Below, piece after piece: positions 45,610 to 55,535 of a stretch of DNA of 64,000 bases (positions within the stretch are counted from its first letter, which is position 1; each line of letters starts with the position of its first letter). Origin of the DNA: Paulinella micropora (lineage: Eukaryota > Cercozoa > Imbricatea > Euglyphida > Paulinellidae); contig WBZZ01000631.1 of NCBI GenBank assembly GCA_019918135.1, positions 1 to 64,000 of the forward strand, given 5' to 3'. The notes below the pieces were generated by a model. That model did not search any database. It was not told the DNA's origin and was given only the letters and a program-made list of their open reading frames with translations. Both the position numbers and the translations under genes were made by a program.

Positions 45610-47250
45610 TCACGCTTCTTCGAGGCCGGCCTCGCCGCCCGGGGCGACAGCGACGGGCGGTTCGGCAGACGCAGAAGCCGGACGGCAGACGCCCAGCGCA
45701 AACAGCTCCGCGCTGCCGTCCTGGTTGCACGCCGTCAGCTCCACTGGCTCCAGCCCCTTCCAGGACACCGGGGCCGACAACAGCGAGATCTCCACGCCGC
45801 GCTTTTCTTGCAGCGCCTGTACTAGCCAGCGCTTGCACACGTCGAACCGGCACACAGTGCACGGAACCTGTTCCCTGGCCTCCAGCTTTTCGGCGGCGCT
45901 GCGGACCGTTTGCACCGGGTACACACAGAACATGCTCCGGTCACGCTGCAGGTACGTCGTCACCGCCCGCTGGCCCGAGGCCCTGCGCCACTTGCCGGGC
46001 AGCGCGCCCTTGAGCTGGCCCTCGGCCCCGCGCAGCTGGAAACCCAGCTCGTTCGGGTACAAGCCCGCGTAACACGTCAGCGGGCTGTAGGGCACCGTAG
46101 TCGCAATCACCGTCGCCGCCTCCCGCGGGCCGCCCCCCGCGTGTGGACGGTCTCCCGGGCAGCGCGCGTCTTGTGCCCCGAAGACGGCCCGCACGCTGCC
46201 CGGGAGACCGTCCACAGGCGGCGAGCCGTCTGCCAGACAGTCCAGCTGGCTCCAGCGCCACAGCGCGTCCGCGAGGCGGTTCCCCCGGCCGCTCGCGCTG
46301 TAGCGGCCGTCCCGTGGGTAGAAGGTAGCCGGCGCCACGGCCAGCGGCAGGTACAGCTGCCCGCTGCCCTTGTCCCGCAGCAGCCGCAGATGGCAGTCCT
46401 CGACTTCCGACAAGGACCCGTACTCGGGCGCTACGGCGCGGTAGAAGTGCGGCTTCTTCCGGCGGTCCAGCCCCGGCAGCAGCGGGTACGCCGTCAGGCC
46501 CGGCCGTCGTGGCCCGTTCGCGCCCTGCAACAAGAAAGCGTCGCGTCCACGGGTCTGCGGCGCTACCAGCACGGGGCACAGCGCTACGGTCAGCGCCGGC
46601 AGCGCCAGCGCAAAAAAGTCCAGGACCGAGTTGTTAAGCTGCACCGTACCCCACAGGCGAGTGTACTGGTACAGCACCGCCAGCCAGCGCTGGCGCGCCG
46701 CGGACGGCAGCCCCGCGTCGATGAGCTGGTGGTGCAGCGCCGCTATGGGTTCCAGCAGCACGCCGAGGATGTTGCGGCGCTGGTGGCTACTGCCGTTAGA
46801 CCCCAACGCCGCCGCGGCCGCCTGCAGGCACACCGACACCACGTACAGCGCCGAGTACACGGCGTGGCACTTCTGCACGCGTTCACGCGCTGCGGCCGGC
46901 AGCTCGTTGGACAACTGCGGCAGCGCCACGGTCGCGGCGGTGTCCTGCACCACGCGCCGCAGCTGGCCCAAACTCTTAGCGGTCAGCAGCCCCCGGATGA
47001 CGTGCTCGAAGCGCTGGTAGCGCATTTGCGGGCCCTTGACTACCACCCGCCCCACGGCCGCCAGGCCCTGGTGCGTCTTCTTCCTCTTCTTCTGCTGCGG
47101 CTGCTCAGGGGCCGGTTCTTCTTCTTCTTCCGGCCCCGGAGCCGCCGGCGTCGGAGCCACCGCCGGGGCGGGCTCTAGCCAACGGTCCAGCTCCCGCAAC
47201 TCCCGGCACAGGCGCGGGTACACGTCCAGGAAGGCCAGCAGGCCCAGCAT
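45610..47250 (-). CDS. Uncharacterised 546-residue protein, second of an overlapping pair
   Basis: The ATG at 47250 shares a base with the TGA of the preceding gene (TGATG). The first ~60 residues include a Pro/Glu-rich linker and a QQKKRKK basic cluster. Residues ~60-220 are helical. The rest mixes strands and loops with conserved-looking Cys (VPCTVCRFDVC near 465). No named domain. GC is very high and no homopolymer interrupts the frame, which supports it being functional. The overlap suggests either termination-reinitiation or that the two frames were once one protein. Confidence 0.65.
   Translation of the reverse strand: MLGLLAFLDVYPRLCRELRELDRWLEPAPAVAPTPAAPGPEEEEEPAPEQPQQKKRKKTHQGLAAVGRVVVKGPQMRYQRFEHVIRGLLTAKSLGQLRRVVQDTAATVALPQLSNELPAAARERVQKCHAVYSALYVVSVCLQAAAAALGSNGSSHQRRNILGVLLEPIAALHHQLIDAGLPSAARQRWLAVLYQYTRLWGTVQLNNSVLDFFALALPALTVALCPVLVAPQTRGRDAFLLQGANGPRRPGLTAYPLLPGLDRRKKPHFYRAVAPEYGSLSEVEDCHLRLLRDKGSGQLYLPLAVAPATFYPRDGRYSASGRGNRLADALWRWSQLDCLADGSPPVDGLPGSVRAVFGAQDARCPGDRPHAGGGPREAATVIATTVPYSPLTCYAGLYPNELGFQLRGAEGQLKGALPGKWRRASGQRAVTTYLQRDRSMFCVYPVQTVRSAAEKLEAREQVPCTVCRFDVCKRWLVQALQEKRGVEISLLSAPVSWKGLEPVELTACNQDGSAELFALGVCRPASASAEPPVAVAPGGEAGLEEA
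46142..46216. repeat. Perfect 23-bp inverted repeat inside the coding region
   Basis: Arms 46142-46164 and 46194-46216 (arm TGTGGACGGTCTCCCGGGCA + GCG) with a 29-bp loop. A perfect palindrome inside a long coding frame is unusual; it could be a recent inversion-duplication or an RNA hairpin. Confidence 0.75.
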
Positions 47251-47708
47251 CAGCGGGTCCCCCCGCTGATCTCGTGGTCGGGCTCCATCGTGTGGTTGCG
47301 CTGCAGGCCTAGCACCAGCTGGTTGTACTCCCGGCCGTACTCGGAGTTGACAGCGTGCAGCGCTTCTAGCACCAGCGCCAGTTGCTGCAAGAACCTGTGG
47401 AAGTCGCAGTGGTGGCTCACGACCGAAATTTCGTACGCACGCAACCTAGCCAGCACGCGCTCCAGTGACTGGGCCTCCCCGAACACTTCCTCTGCCTCTT
47501 GTTGCGCGAGCCACTGCTGGAACTCGGGCTTGGTCTGGACATTTTGCAGCAGCTCGCACGCCGTGGTTTGCCACAGGCCGACGGTGTCGGGGTGTGTGCT
47601 AGCCAGCGCTGAGTTTAATTGTGCCAGGTCCGTCACTAATTCACACAGCACACTCGAGGGCTCGGCCCGGTCTGGCTCGTAGACGATGCGCGGTCCGGCT
47701 GACTGCAT
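47250..47708 (-). CDS. Helical 152-residue protein, first of an overlapping pair
   Basis: ATG at 47708. Mostly alpha-helical (LCELVTDLAQLNSALAS; QQEAEEVFGEAQSLERVLARLRAYEI), no signal peptide or membrane span. Its TGA overlaps the ATG of the 546-residue protein. The N-terminal region of that protein (LLAFLDVYPRLCRELRELDRWL) continues the same helical character, so a single ancestral protein split at this point is an alternative reading. Confidence 0.6.
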   Translation of the reverse strand: MQSAGPRIVYEPDRAEPSSVLCELVTDLAQLNSALASTHPDTVGLWQTTACELLQNVQTKPEFQQWLAQQEAEEVFGEAQSLERVLARLRAYEISVVSHHCDFHRFLQQLALVLEALHAVNSEYGREYNQLVLGLQRNHTMEPDHEISGGTR

Positions 47709-48217
47709 TTGTCTCCTACTTCCAATGGCAGAGACAACAAAACTTTGTCACACAGGTCTCTCTCTCTCTGGCTGTCTCCCTCTGGCTCGCTGTCTCCCTC
47801 TCGTGGTGGCCTGGCCCCCCCCCACCGCGCCTTTTCCCCAACATATCGCCCCCCCCACCCGCCTTTTCCCCACAAACCCGGCCCCCCCCCACCCTGTGCA
47901 GCCACCCTTTTCTTCCTCCCTCTTCTCTCTGTTCGGGTTCACCTTCTCCCACCAAACAAGCTATGTTTTTCCCCCCTTGGCACTTTCGGCCTTTCATCAT
48001 CTGCGGCCCCCCCCCCCGCACCCGTTCTCCCTTCCATTCCGCGCGTTGCAAAATGTTGTACTAGTCGATTTTCCCCTCGACGCTTTCTAATGAGAGGGGG
48101 GGGGCATGAAATTCTCCCCGCCCCCCCCACTTTTCGCTATTCACAAACGTTGACTTCTGATATATCTGCACAAGTGCACGCTGCTGCATACCAACAAACT
48201 TACCAGGGCAGATTTGC
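47709..48217. other. Divergent gap with many C runs
   Basis: CT-microsatellite-like sequence near 47.76 kb and C runs between 47.81 and 48.02 kb, then AT-rich sequence up to the BRO-like ATG. Frames in this gap are Pro/Ser-rich translations of the runs and are not supported. Confidence 0.55.
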
Positions 48218-49644
48218 ATGTCTACCATCGCCGAACACAATTTATTGAAGAAACACGAATCTGCGCCAGCAGAGCCTTCGACATCCGGAAGTGACACAAC
48301 TAACACTGTTTACGAACAAATTTCCATGACAACGCAATCAGCTGTAGCAAAGGTCGCTGCTACCAATGGTGCGAGTATACGAAATCCTCTCATTCTGAAC
48401 ATCAGTGACCAAGAATTCAAAGATTCAATTAACCGTAAGCAAGACGGCTTTTTTTGCGTTATCGACGCTATTGCCACCTTTAAGAATTGTTGGCTCCATG
48501 ACGCACGAAATATTTATTATCGGTTAGGACCAAGTATCAACGAATTACACATTAGTAAGGATCTGTTCAAAAAGATTGCGTTTCTTCGCAAAGATAAGAG
48601 ACGGGGCAAAGGATTAGATTGCCTGCCATACGAAGAATTGCTGTTGGTGCTCAGCCTAGTGCCGGGAGAGAGCGTGGGCCGGCTTCGATTACAGCAAGCC
48701 CGACTCGCAGCTGCCAGCAAACATCAACTTGCGGAAAATATCAGCGGCTCTCAGTCGATCGCTAGCATACCGGAGCCGTTAGCATCTGTGCCTAGGGAGA
48801 AGAACGCAAGCCAAGAGCGGCCAGCCCAACGTGTCCGAAGCGTAAACCCGAGTACGGATTGTGACAAGGGCCACGCATTAACAGGTGGGCATACGACGAA
48901 TGAAGACTCGACACTCGATCACCAGGCATTCGTTCCTCTGGACAGCGCATCTCAGCCGAGCGCTAGCGCAGTAGAACCATTAGCATCTGTGCCTACGGAC
49001 CAGACCTCAGGCCAAGAGCGGCCGGCCAAACGTATCCGAAGCGTAAGCCCGAGTACGGATTGTGGCAGGGGCCACACATTAACGAGTGGACATACGAGGA
49101 ATGAAGACTTCACACTTGATCACAAGGCATTCGTGCCTCGGGAGCAGCTGATGCATGTACTACCTAACGTGCCAGTTGCGACGGCGGTTGTTTGGGATGG
49201 CAGCGACATCACGGGGTTGAATGGCAAAAAATGTCTACAGGCTATCCAAAGTGCGATGTATGGAGTCCACCCCGAACTAGAAATTGAGACGCAGCCTGTT
49301 TACCTTGGTTTTGTCAAGCCCTTGACCAACGAAAAGCGTTTCATGTCACGAGCTCTAGTGCGGCGTTGGGTCCTGGAACACCGCCGCAGTATCTTTTTTA
49401 AAGACTACTTCGACGATAACGGTACTAGAAGACGAGTGCTTCTTGGATGTATATGGTGTACTGTGATTCGGCAGGCATTCGAAAGCTTCACTTCCACATT
49501 GACCACATAATCCCAGAATCCGCCAACGGTCCCGACCATCCCAGGAATTACGCCCTGATGCCTGCGATCTACAATTCCGCGTTTTCCTCCTGGTGGATGC
49601 CTGCTAAATCGCAGTACATTGGTATTCTTGCCATTGCTCGTTGA
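48218..49644 (+). pseudogene. BRO-like protein with HNH-type end (frame broken)
   Basis: From the ATG at 48218, residues ~50-170 match the BRO-N/KilA-N-like unit of the gene at 29.3 kb (QQDGYF -> KQDGFFCVIDAIATFK; PYEELLLVLSLVPGE). Two ~60-residue direct repeats follow (RPAxRxRSVxPSTDC and HTxNEDxTLDH). The end is HNH-like, with HIDHIIPESANGP and an Asn-containing RNYALMP. About one break separates the HNH end from the rest. HNH enzymes nick or cut DNA, and fusion to a DNA-binding BRO-like head recalls mobile homing-type nucleases. AT content is clearly higher than in neighbouring genes, which suggests recent arrival. Confidence 0.6.
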
Positions 49645-49989
49645 TGCAAACTGTTATGCATATGGTGCTGTGCAGGGAATGTGGCCACGCGCACAGCCAT
49701 TCTGTTCGCCAAATATATCCACAAAAAGACTAAGCTTCAAGTAACCTTGGATGACATGGACATGTTCTAGAACGTCGAATAGGCTCGATATCTCGAGGGT
49801 ATGAAACTCCTGCAGATGGAAAGAGAGCATGGACTTGGATAGCATGGGAGCAGGGGACAGTGCATCAACAAGCTGTAAACAACCCTTTCTTTAAATAAAA
49901 ACTTGCTAGAATTTCAAACTTTGCACTGAGTACAAAGCGTCCGCCTGCAAAGACAGAATCGCGCGCACCCGGCACATTTCAAAGTATTG
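49645..49989. other. Intergenic, no supported gene
   Basis: AT-moderate sequence with an AAATAAAAAC near 49.89 kb. No repeat or gene was recognised. It separates the HNH gene from a BRO-like C-terminal remnant. Confidence 0.4.
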
Positions 49990-50279
49990 CTGTTTTTTTG
50001 TCGACCGTACCGCTAACTAGATTTTTGCAACTGGCCGAGGCGCCCAAACCCAAGGGCGCCAAGAGGGCGGCGCTGTTGATCAAAGCGGGCAGGCTGGCGG
50101 CTGCTCGCTACCGCGCCAAGCACCAGGGGCAAAAGCCGCTCAAGGCAGATAGGCTGGTGGGAGGAGCTGTGCGCCAGGTGAATGTGTACTTTGAGGACGA
50201 CCGTGACATTCTGGAAGCGGCGTGCAGGGAAGCGCTAGGGGAGAGAACTTCTCCCCTGCTTCGATTCACCCAGCCCTAG
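49990..50279 (+). pseudogene. C-terminal remnant of a BRO-like gene
   Basis: The encoded LQLAEAPKPKGAKRAALLIKAGRL and LVGGAVRQVNVYF segments match the last ~75 residues of the gene at 29.3-30.9 kb. No ATG precedes it and no N-terminal part is in place, so this is a truncated relic (or the lost end of the gene just upstream). Confidence 0.55.
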
Positions 50280-50576
50280 AATTTCTTGGGCAGCAACCGC
50301 TGCGCGGTACGTGGCGTCTGCCAACCGCACGGTGGTGGTGTTTCACTGCTACGCTGTCCAACTTAGGCTCCCCACCTTTGTGTCCAGTGGTTAAATTCTT
50401 TTCTCGCTAGTCCTGCTTGTTCCGGCCTTAAAACTAGCGTGTGACAGAGTGCAAAAAAAACAAAACGCCGGTGCCACTCACGCAACGCGAAGATTCAGTG
50501 CCAGCCCGAACATAGCCCCCCCCCCCCCCGCCATTCCCCCGTCACCCTTAACTTCTAGCTGTGCCGGTTTTTTACG
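50280..50576. other. Intergenic, C-run stretch
   Basis: A 14-C run near 50.52 kb and no supported gene. Confidence 0.4.
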
Positions 50577-50720
50577 ACAGTTGGCGCCAAATGCAGCAAT
50601 TTGCGCAAAATTAGACATTCACCCTTTCCTACCGCAAATTGCGGCACGCAGCGAATTTTTTCGCGAAGGACATTTCGGCATTTTTTTGGGGAGAGGGGGG
50701 GGGCTGTTCCCCTAACGAAA
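50577..50720. repeat. TTGGCGCCA repeat family, copy 1
   Basis: Ordered landmarks: TTTTACGACAGTTGGCGCCAA, GCAATTTGCGCAAAATTAGACA, then CCGCAAATTGCGGCACGCAG. The same order recurs at 56.64 and 58.27 kb. It contains short self-complementary pieces (CCGCAAATTGCGG). Function is unknown. Confidence 0.65.
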
Positions 50721-50901
50721 TGTTTTTTTGGGCTTTTTTTCATGAGTGGCCGCGGGCGGGGAAAAATTTTTTTTTTAGTGTTTTTGGCCGGCCCCCCCCA
50801 TTCCGCGCGCGTTGCAAATATCGTACTAATCGATTTTCCCTTCCGGTGAGAGGGGGGGGGGGCCGAACAGCAAAAAAAGAGAGAGAGGGAAGGCCGAGAA
50901 A

Positions 50902-51545
50902 ATGGAGGGGAGGGGAAGAAAAATTATAGGCTCCAAAAAAAAGAGAAAAAAACTGGTTTTGTGCTTTGGTGAAAAATGCCGACATTACGATGCTTTGGTG
51001 AACAAGGGCGAAACCAAGGACCTAATGTGTGCAATTTGCCTGTGCTTGGCACGCAACATCGTACAGCACAGGCTCGTTGTGTGAAGCCTGCTTTAAGCAA
51101 AACCAAGCGCCAGGGCGCCCTTGCGCAAACTGCCGGGGGGCCCGATGGCGGCGGCCAACCGCGATCGCCCTGCGGTACAGAACCTCACGATCCGTCCAAC
51201 CGCGGCGCCACCTTCCGTCTCGGGGACAAGACGGTCTTGGCCGACAAGTGCCCCGTCCTCGCCGCCGCTACTGCTAGTACCACCAGGTTTGCCTGTGTCT
51301 GGATTCGCGATTATGCGTATGATGGCGGTTATAAAATTATGGGAGCTGTTACTCTGTTTACAAAAGATGTGGGTTCGGCCGCCTGCGGCCCGCCTTGCTA
51401 TCATAAAGCTAGAAAAAAGCTGGTTGGCGGGGCTTGCGAGTGCTGTGCAATGGATGCGGCCTGCCACAAGGGCTGGGAGCACGTAGGAGCGGTGGCCATA
51501 GGAGATGGTGGATATCTTCACTATTCCTTGCGCAAGCAACTCTAG
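50902..51545 (+). pseudogene. Zinc-binding-type gene in several frames
   Basis: Protein-like sequence with Cys pairs (CFGEKCRHYDA; MCAICLCLA; LCEACFKQNQ; PCANCRGARW) is followed by a ~100-residue globular domain (ACVWIRDYAYDGGYKIMGAVTLFTKDV...CECCAMDAACHKGW). The parts lie in different frames (about two breaks). The opening is related to the relic at 15.9 kb. A RING- or treble-clef-like zinc domain is possible from the Cys spacing, but I cannot name the family. Confidence 0.5.
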
Positions 51546-51725
51546 ACTTTTTTGGCAGGTGTGTTTGTGCCACAACCTGTTTTTCAAACCTCCTCCCCGC
51601 ACCTCTTCTTTCTTGACTCACCTGTGCCGAAGCTCTCTTTGATTAAAAACACTGTCCAAGGATTTCCAAAAAAATTCTTTTACTGAATAAAAGCTTTTTT
51701 GTACCAAATTCAGACCGTTTGGCGC

Positions 51726-51933
51726 GGGCTGAAGAGAACACAGCTCGATGTTCTCTGGCGAAAATTAGCGGGCTTTCCCGCAGCTCTTTTTTATTGCACT
51801 CTGGGCCGGCCTGCCGTCTCGGCCTTTTTCTGTGCGCAGACGTTTAGAACCGACGCGTACATGGCCGAAATGAGAGACTCGGAGGCCGAGCGGGAAAACG
51901 TCGTAAAATACTGGGTGCTCTGGAAATGTCGCT
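51726..51933 (-). repeat. 208-bp duplicate of the hydrolase 3' end
   Basis: It matches 54,166-54,373 with only about four base differences seen by eye. In the other copy the segment covers the last ~47 codons and 3' flank of the alpha/beta hydrolase gene; here it stands without the rest of that gene. Confidence 0.85.
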
Positions 51934-52174
51934 ACGAAGACCCACAACGCCACCGCGGCGCACAGCACGGGGCCCGACACGTACCACGCGGGGAAAATAG
52001 AGAGAAGGGAGGGAGAGAGAGAATTGGGGGGATGAGGTGGGGAGGGAGGAGAGGAGAAGTGGGGGGGGGAGGGGTAATGTGGGGGGGAGGGGCGCCCTCC
52101 TCTTGTACACTCTTGTTTATAACCTGTGATTTTTAATTAATAACCCCTTACTCAAGCGCGGGCGGACGGAAAGG

Positions 52175-53759
52175 CTAGGCCTCACAAATTTGCAACTCGG
52201 CATGCAGATATTTCCCAGGAATCCCGAGCCCCTCAAAGTAGGCCAACGCATCCGAGTCTCCGTGGCGGGCCTTGGCTAGCGCTGCACGCCTCTCGCCGTA
52301 TTCGGCCGTACCCCGGCGCACCAAGCCGGTCGGCTCGTCAAGCGTGTACAGGTACATGTCCGCTCCTAGCACATCTTGCGCCAAGGTGGCTTCGAGCTCT
52401 GATTCGCGTTGCAACTCGTCGCCCAACGCCCAGCGGTTCTTGGCCACGAGGTAGATAAAAAAGTGCCCGAGCGGAAGCAGGGTGGAATTGAACGTGTTGG
52501 CGGGCAGGCGCCGGCAGATCACGTTAGTTACTGCGCTGTGCACCCGAGATCCGTTCACCGTCGCAAACAGCTTCTCGAGCCGTGCATCGTCGTCCAGGCG
52601 TAGGACTTGGCGTGCCGAATCGCGCAGGGCCTCAAGGGCCTCTTCGTTGGCTTGGGACGCCACGACGGCTGCTGCTCCGTTGTCTACTTCCCCGCCCTCC
52701 GCGTCTGGTGCCTGCTGGCGCAGGTACTCGTCTCGCACCTGCTTGGCGTGGCTGGTCAGCGACCGCGCCAGCTTCTCGCCGAAGACACGCGCATGCTCCA
52801 GCATTAGGAACGGGAACGCCGCATCACCTTTGCGCGTAGAGCCGGGGGGGTACTGCGCGCCCCCGGGGGCCGCGTCGGGCGCAGGAGAGGCCGCCAGCAA
52901 CAGTCGTCGACGCTTGCAAGACTCGTTCTGCTCCTCGAGTCGCGCAATGCGTACTTCCTGGGCCAGGATGACTTGGCACTGCGCCAACCGGCCTGCCTGC
53001 TCGGAAATGATTCTGTCTTTGTCCACCAACTGCGCCGCCGACTGCCGTATGATAAAGTCCTTGGATTCTAGTAATTTCTCAAGCTGGGAAATCAACTTGT
53101 TTTGGAGTGCCACGCACTCTTCCGTGGGCACAACAGCGCTTGAGGAATTGCTAGAATTGCTACCAAGCAGTCCAGCTCGCATGGCGTCTCGATCTTCTTG
53201 CGGGAGCTCCGCGCGACGCAACGTCAACGCCGCTTCCAGAGCCTCATCCCCAGCGCTTGCTCTGGTTGACAGGTTTGCCATTTCTGCTGCAATGACCTTG
53301 GACAATGGATTGTTCAAGCGGCTGAGTATCATCAACAGGTCCTTGAAATGCAGACAAGGTGACGGTCTTGTCCCCCTCACGAGCCTGTATTGGATCAGAC
53401 AGGCCGGCCCGCGCGTTTTTCAGCGGAAAAATGAAGTACTTCACGGGAAAACGGAAGGAGGCCGTTTGCCTCTCTGCTTTTTTCTTTTCTCGTGACCACT
53501 TGCGCCGCGCGCTACCATCATCACAGCCAATAATAGCGCTAATGGCATCTGTAACCGAGTAGAAATTGTCGGCGGTTTTTCGTACAGAGCGCAATTCATT
53601 ACTTTGGATGCCCATGAGGACCTTATTCTCTAGAATGACATCATTCTGGTTTCGGGTGCCACCTCCACTCCGACTGGCTCCCGGAGCCACTTGGCCAGAG
53701 ACAAGCGGCCCCTGCGCCACTTGGCCAGAGACAGGAGCCATGGCTTGCTGCGCGCTCAT
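52175..53759 (-). pseudogene. BRO/KilA-N-like gene, third member (frame broken)
   Basis: ATG at 53759. After a Gly/Ser/Ala-rich head with a direct repeat (SGQVAQG/SGQVAPG), the encoded NFYSVTDAISAIIG and the CLHFKDLLMILSRLNNP and MANLSTRASAGDEALEAAL stretches follow the same order as in the gene at 29.3 kb. A coiled coil (residues of the ELEATL/RIARLEEQNES type) and a C-terminal domain (ADMYLYTLDEPTGLVRRG...GIPGKYLHAELQICEA) unlike that of the 29.3-kb gene follow. About one break. The differing ends show domain shuffling behind a shared N-terminal unit. Confidence 0.6.
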
Positions 53760-54165
53760 GCTGAGTTTTGTGAGTATATGTTTGTGTATGTGTACACGTA
53801 GCGCACACACAAGGAGTATTATTACCTTTTCAATCCCCCCCTCTCCTTCCCATTGCTTTTGTCTCGGCAGCTACTGCCCTTCCTCCCCCTTCCCCCCCCC
53901 GGTGCATGAAAGCAAGCCCCGAATTTTCTGCAGAGGGGGGGGAAGGGGCATTTTTCTTCCCGTGTTTTGGCCGCCCCCCCCCTTCCCCCCCCCTCACCCC
54001 CAATCGAAAGAGGTAGCTAGGCTATTCCCTGAAAACCCCAACCCCGCGGCAACGTTTCTTTTCCTCCTCTTCACACAACAGACCCCGCCCTCTAAACCGT
54101 CGCGCGTGCACTCTTCTCTCTCTCTCTCTTTCTTTCTCTCTCTCTTTTTGCTCTCTTCGCACCCT
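53760..54165. other. Intergenic, C runs and CT microsatellite
   Basis: C runs near 53.90 and 53.97 kb and a CT/TTTC microsatellite at 54.11-54.15 kb. A long plus-strand frame crosses it into the antisense of the hydrolase gene and is a shadow. No gene was seen. Confidence 0.5.
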
Positions 54166-54230
54166 GGGCTGAAGAGAACACAGCTCGACGTTCTCTGGCG
54201 AAAATTAGCGGGCTTGCCCGCAGTTCTTTT

Positions 54231-55535
54231 TTATTGCACTCTGGGCCGGCCTGCCGTCTCGGCCTTTTTCTGTGCGCAGACGTTTAGGACCGACGCGTAC
54301 ATGGCCGAAATGAGAGACTCGGAGGCCGAGCGGGAAAACGTCGTAAAATACTGGGTGCTCTGGAAATGTCGCTGCAACACATGGCTGCCCGCCGAATTGG
54401 GGGCAGCGGCATTGGCACTGGCGCAGGCCAGCGCCGCGAAGAATTCCGCTGGTTTCTCGCAATGGGGCGAATGCCCGCTGCCCGCTACAATTCTCAGGGG
54501 CACCGCGCCGCCCGACAGCCTGGATACCATTGCGCCCTGCTGGCTGGGCATGATGGTATCGTGCTCTCCGTAAATTAAGGCCATCGGCACGTTCGATTGC
54601 AACAGCTCGGGCAGCAACGGTGACAGCCAGCGCGCGCGCCCCTGCCTCCAGCTGATAGCTATGTTGCTCGCGACCAGCAGGTCGCCCACCGAGCACGGAC
54701 GGCTCAACGTTTCAAGCCAGAACCAGGCGTGCGCGGAGCAGCCGAGCTGCTCGAACCAAATACAAACGAAGCTCTTCACGGGCCGGAGGCGCAGAAGTCG
54801 GTGCAGGGGGCTCAGCTTAAAGAACATAGCCCAGTACGTACCAGCTGTGCCAAGCAGAGGGAAGAGGCCCGCGGGCGCTGCCAGGATCAGGCGATTAATT
54901 CTGCGGCCCGCTCGCGCAGCTACTGCGGACGCGACGTGCCCGCCAAAGGAATGGCCTACCAGGTCTGGTCTGTCGGGGCAGTGTCGCACTAGATAAGACT
55001 CGACCATCTCGGCTAATAGATCGGTAGCGTCGTCCCCTGAAATTTGCTGCAGGCACGCAGGAGTGGGCAGCCGTCCGAAACCCGGCAGATTCAGCAAATG
55101 AACTTCACTGTAAGACCGCAGCCAGAAACGCACGGTGTCTAAATAAAACAAGGCGCCGCTCGACACTCCGTGCACTACTATGACGCTCTTGCCATCACCA
55201 GCTCCAGTGCCGGCCGCCGCCTTAATTGAATGTAGGCTGACGGCGGACTCGCGTGGCAACCACAGCTCCGTCACGTCGCTCGTAATGGCTATGTCCGGGT
55301 GCAGCGCCTGAAACTCGCGCAAGATCTCGGACTCGGCCTCGTCTATCAGCTTATCTGGTACGGACCGGAAACATCGCGGGTACTTGGAGGGTGCCAGCCG
55401 GCACCAGACCCAAAGCGCGCTGGTAGCCAACACAAACAAGCACCAGAGCACGGCCGCTGCCAAACACAGGCACGGCAGCAGGACCACGTAGAAGCGAGCA
55501 CAAGCACCGACTGAACGCAGCGCCGGCTGGACCAT
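54231..55535 (-). CDS. Membrane-anchored alpha/beta hydrolase (434 aa)
   Basis: ATG at 55535. A hydrophobic segment at residues ~14-45 would anchor the protein. The alpha/beta hydrolase fold follows: HG oxyanion motif VIVVHGVSSG near residue 118, nucleophile elbow GHSFGG near 195, catalytic-acid candidate YGEHD near 322, and His in GSGHSPH near 356. The catalytic triad is thus complete. The layout resembles ABHD4/ABHD5-type lipid hydrolases or esterases, so an ester or lipid substrate is likely. The last ~47 residues lie in a 208-bp segment duplicated at 51.7 kb, and probably replaced or extended the original C-terminus. Nothing about partner genes is evident. Confidence 0.8.
   Translation of the reverse strand: MVQPALRSVGACARFYVVLLPCLCLAAAVLWCLFVLATSALWVWCRLAPSKYPRCFRSVPDKLIDEAESEILREFQALHPDIAITSDVTELWLPRESAVSLHSIKAAAGTGAGDGKSVIVVHGVSSGALFYLDTVRFWLRSYSEVHLLNLPGFGRLPTPACLQQISGDDATDLLAEMVESYLVRHCPDRPDLVGHSFGGHVASAVAARAGRRINRLILAAPAGLFPLLGTAGTYWAMFFKLSPLHRLLRLRPVKSFVCIWFEQLGCSAHAWFWLETLSRPCSVGDLLVASNIAISWRQGRARWLSPLLPELLQSNVPMALIYGEHDTIMPSQQGAMVSRLSGGAVPLRIVAGSGHSPHCEKPAEFFAALACASANAAAPNSAGSHVLQRHFQSTQYFTTFSRSASESLISAMYASVLNVCAQKKAETAGRPRVQ

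Noticed and set aside
45910-47178. 422-residue plus-strand frame rich in Arg/His/Gln
   Set aside because: It is an antisense shadow of the 546-residue gene caused by very high GC.
53566-54573. 335-residue plus-strand frame
   Set aside because: It spans CT microsatellite, C-runs and the antisense of the hydrolase end.
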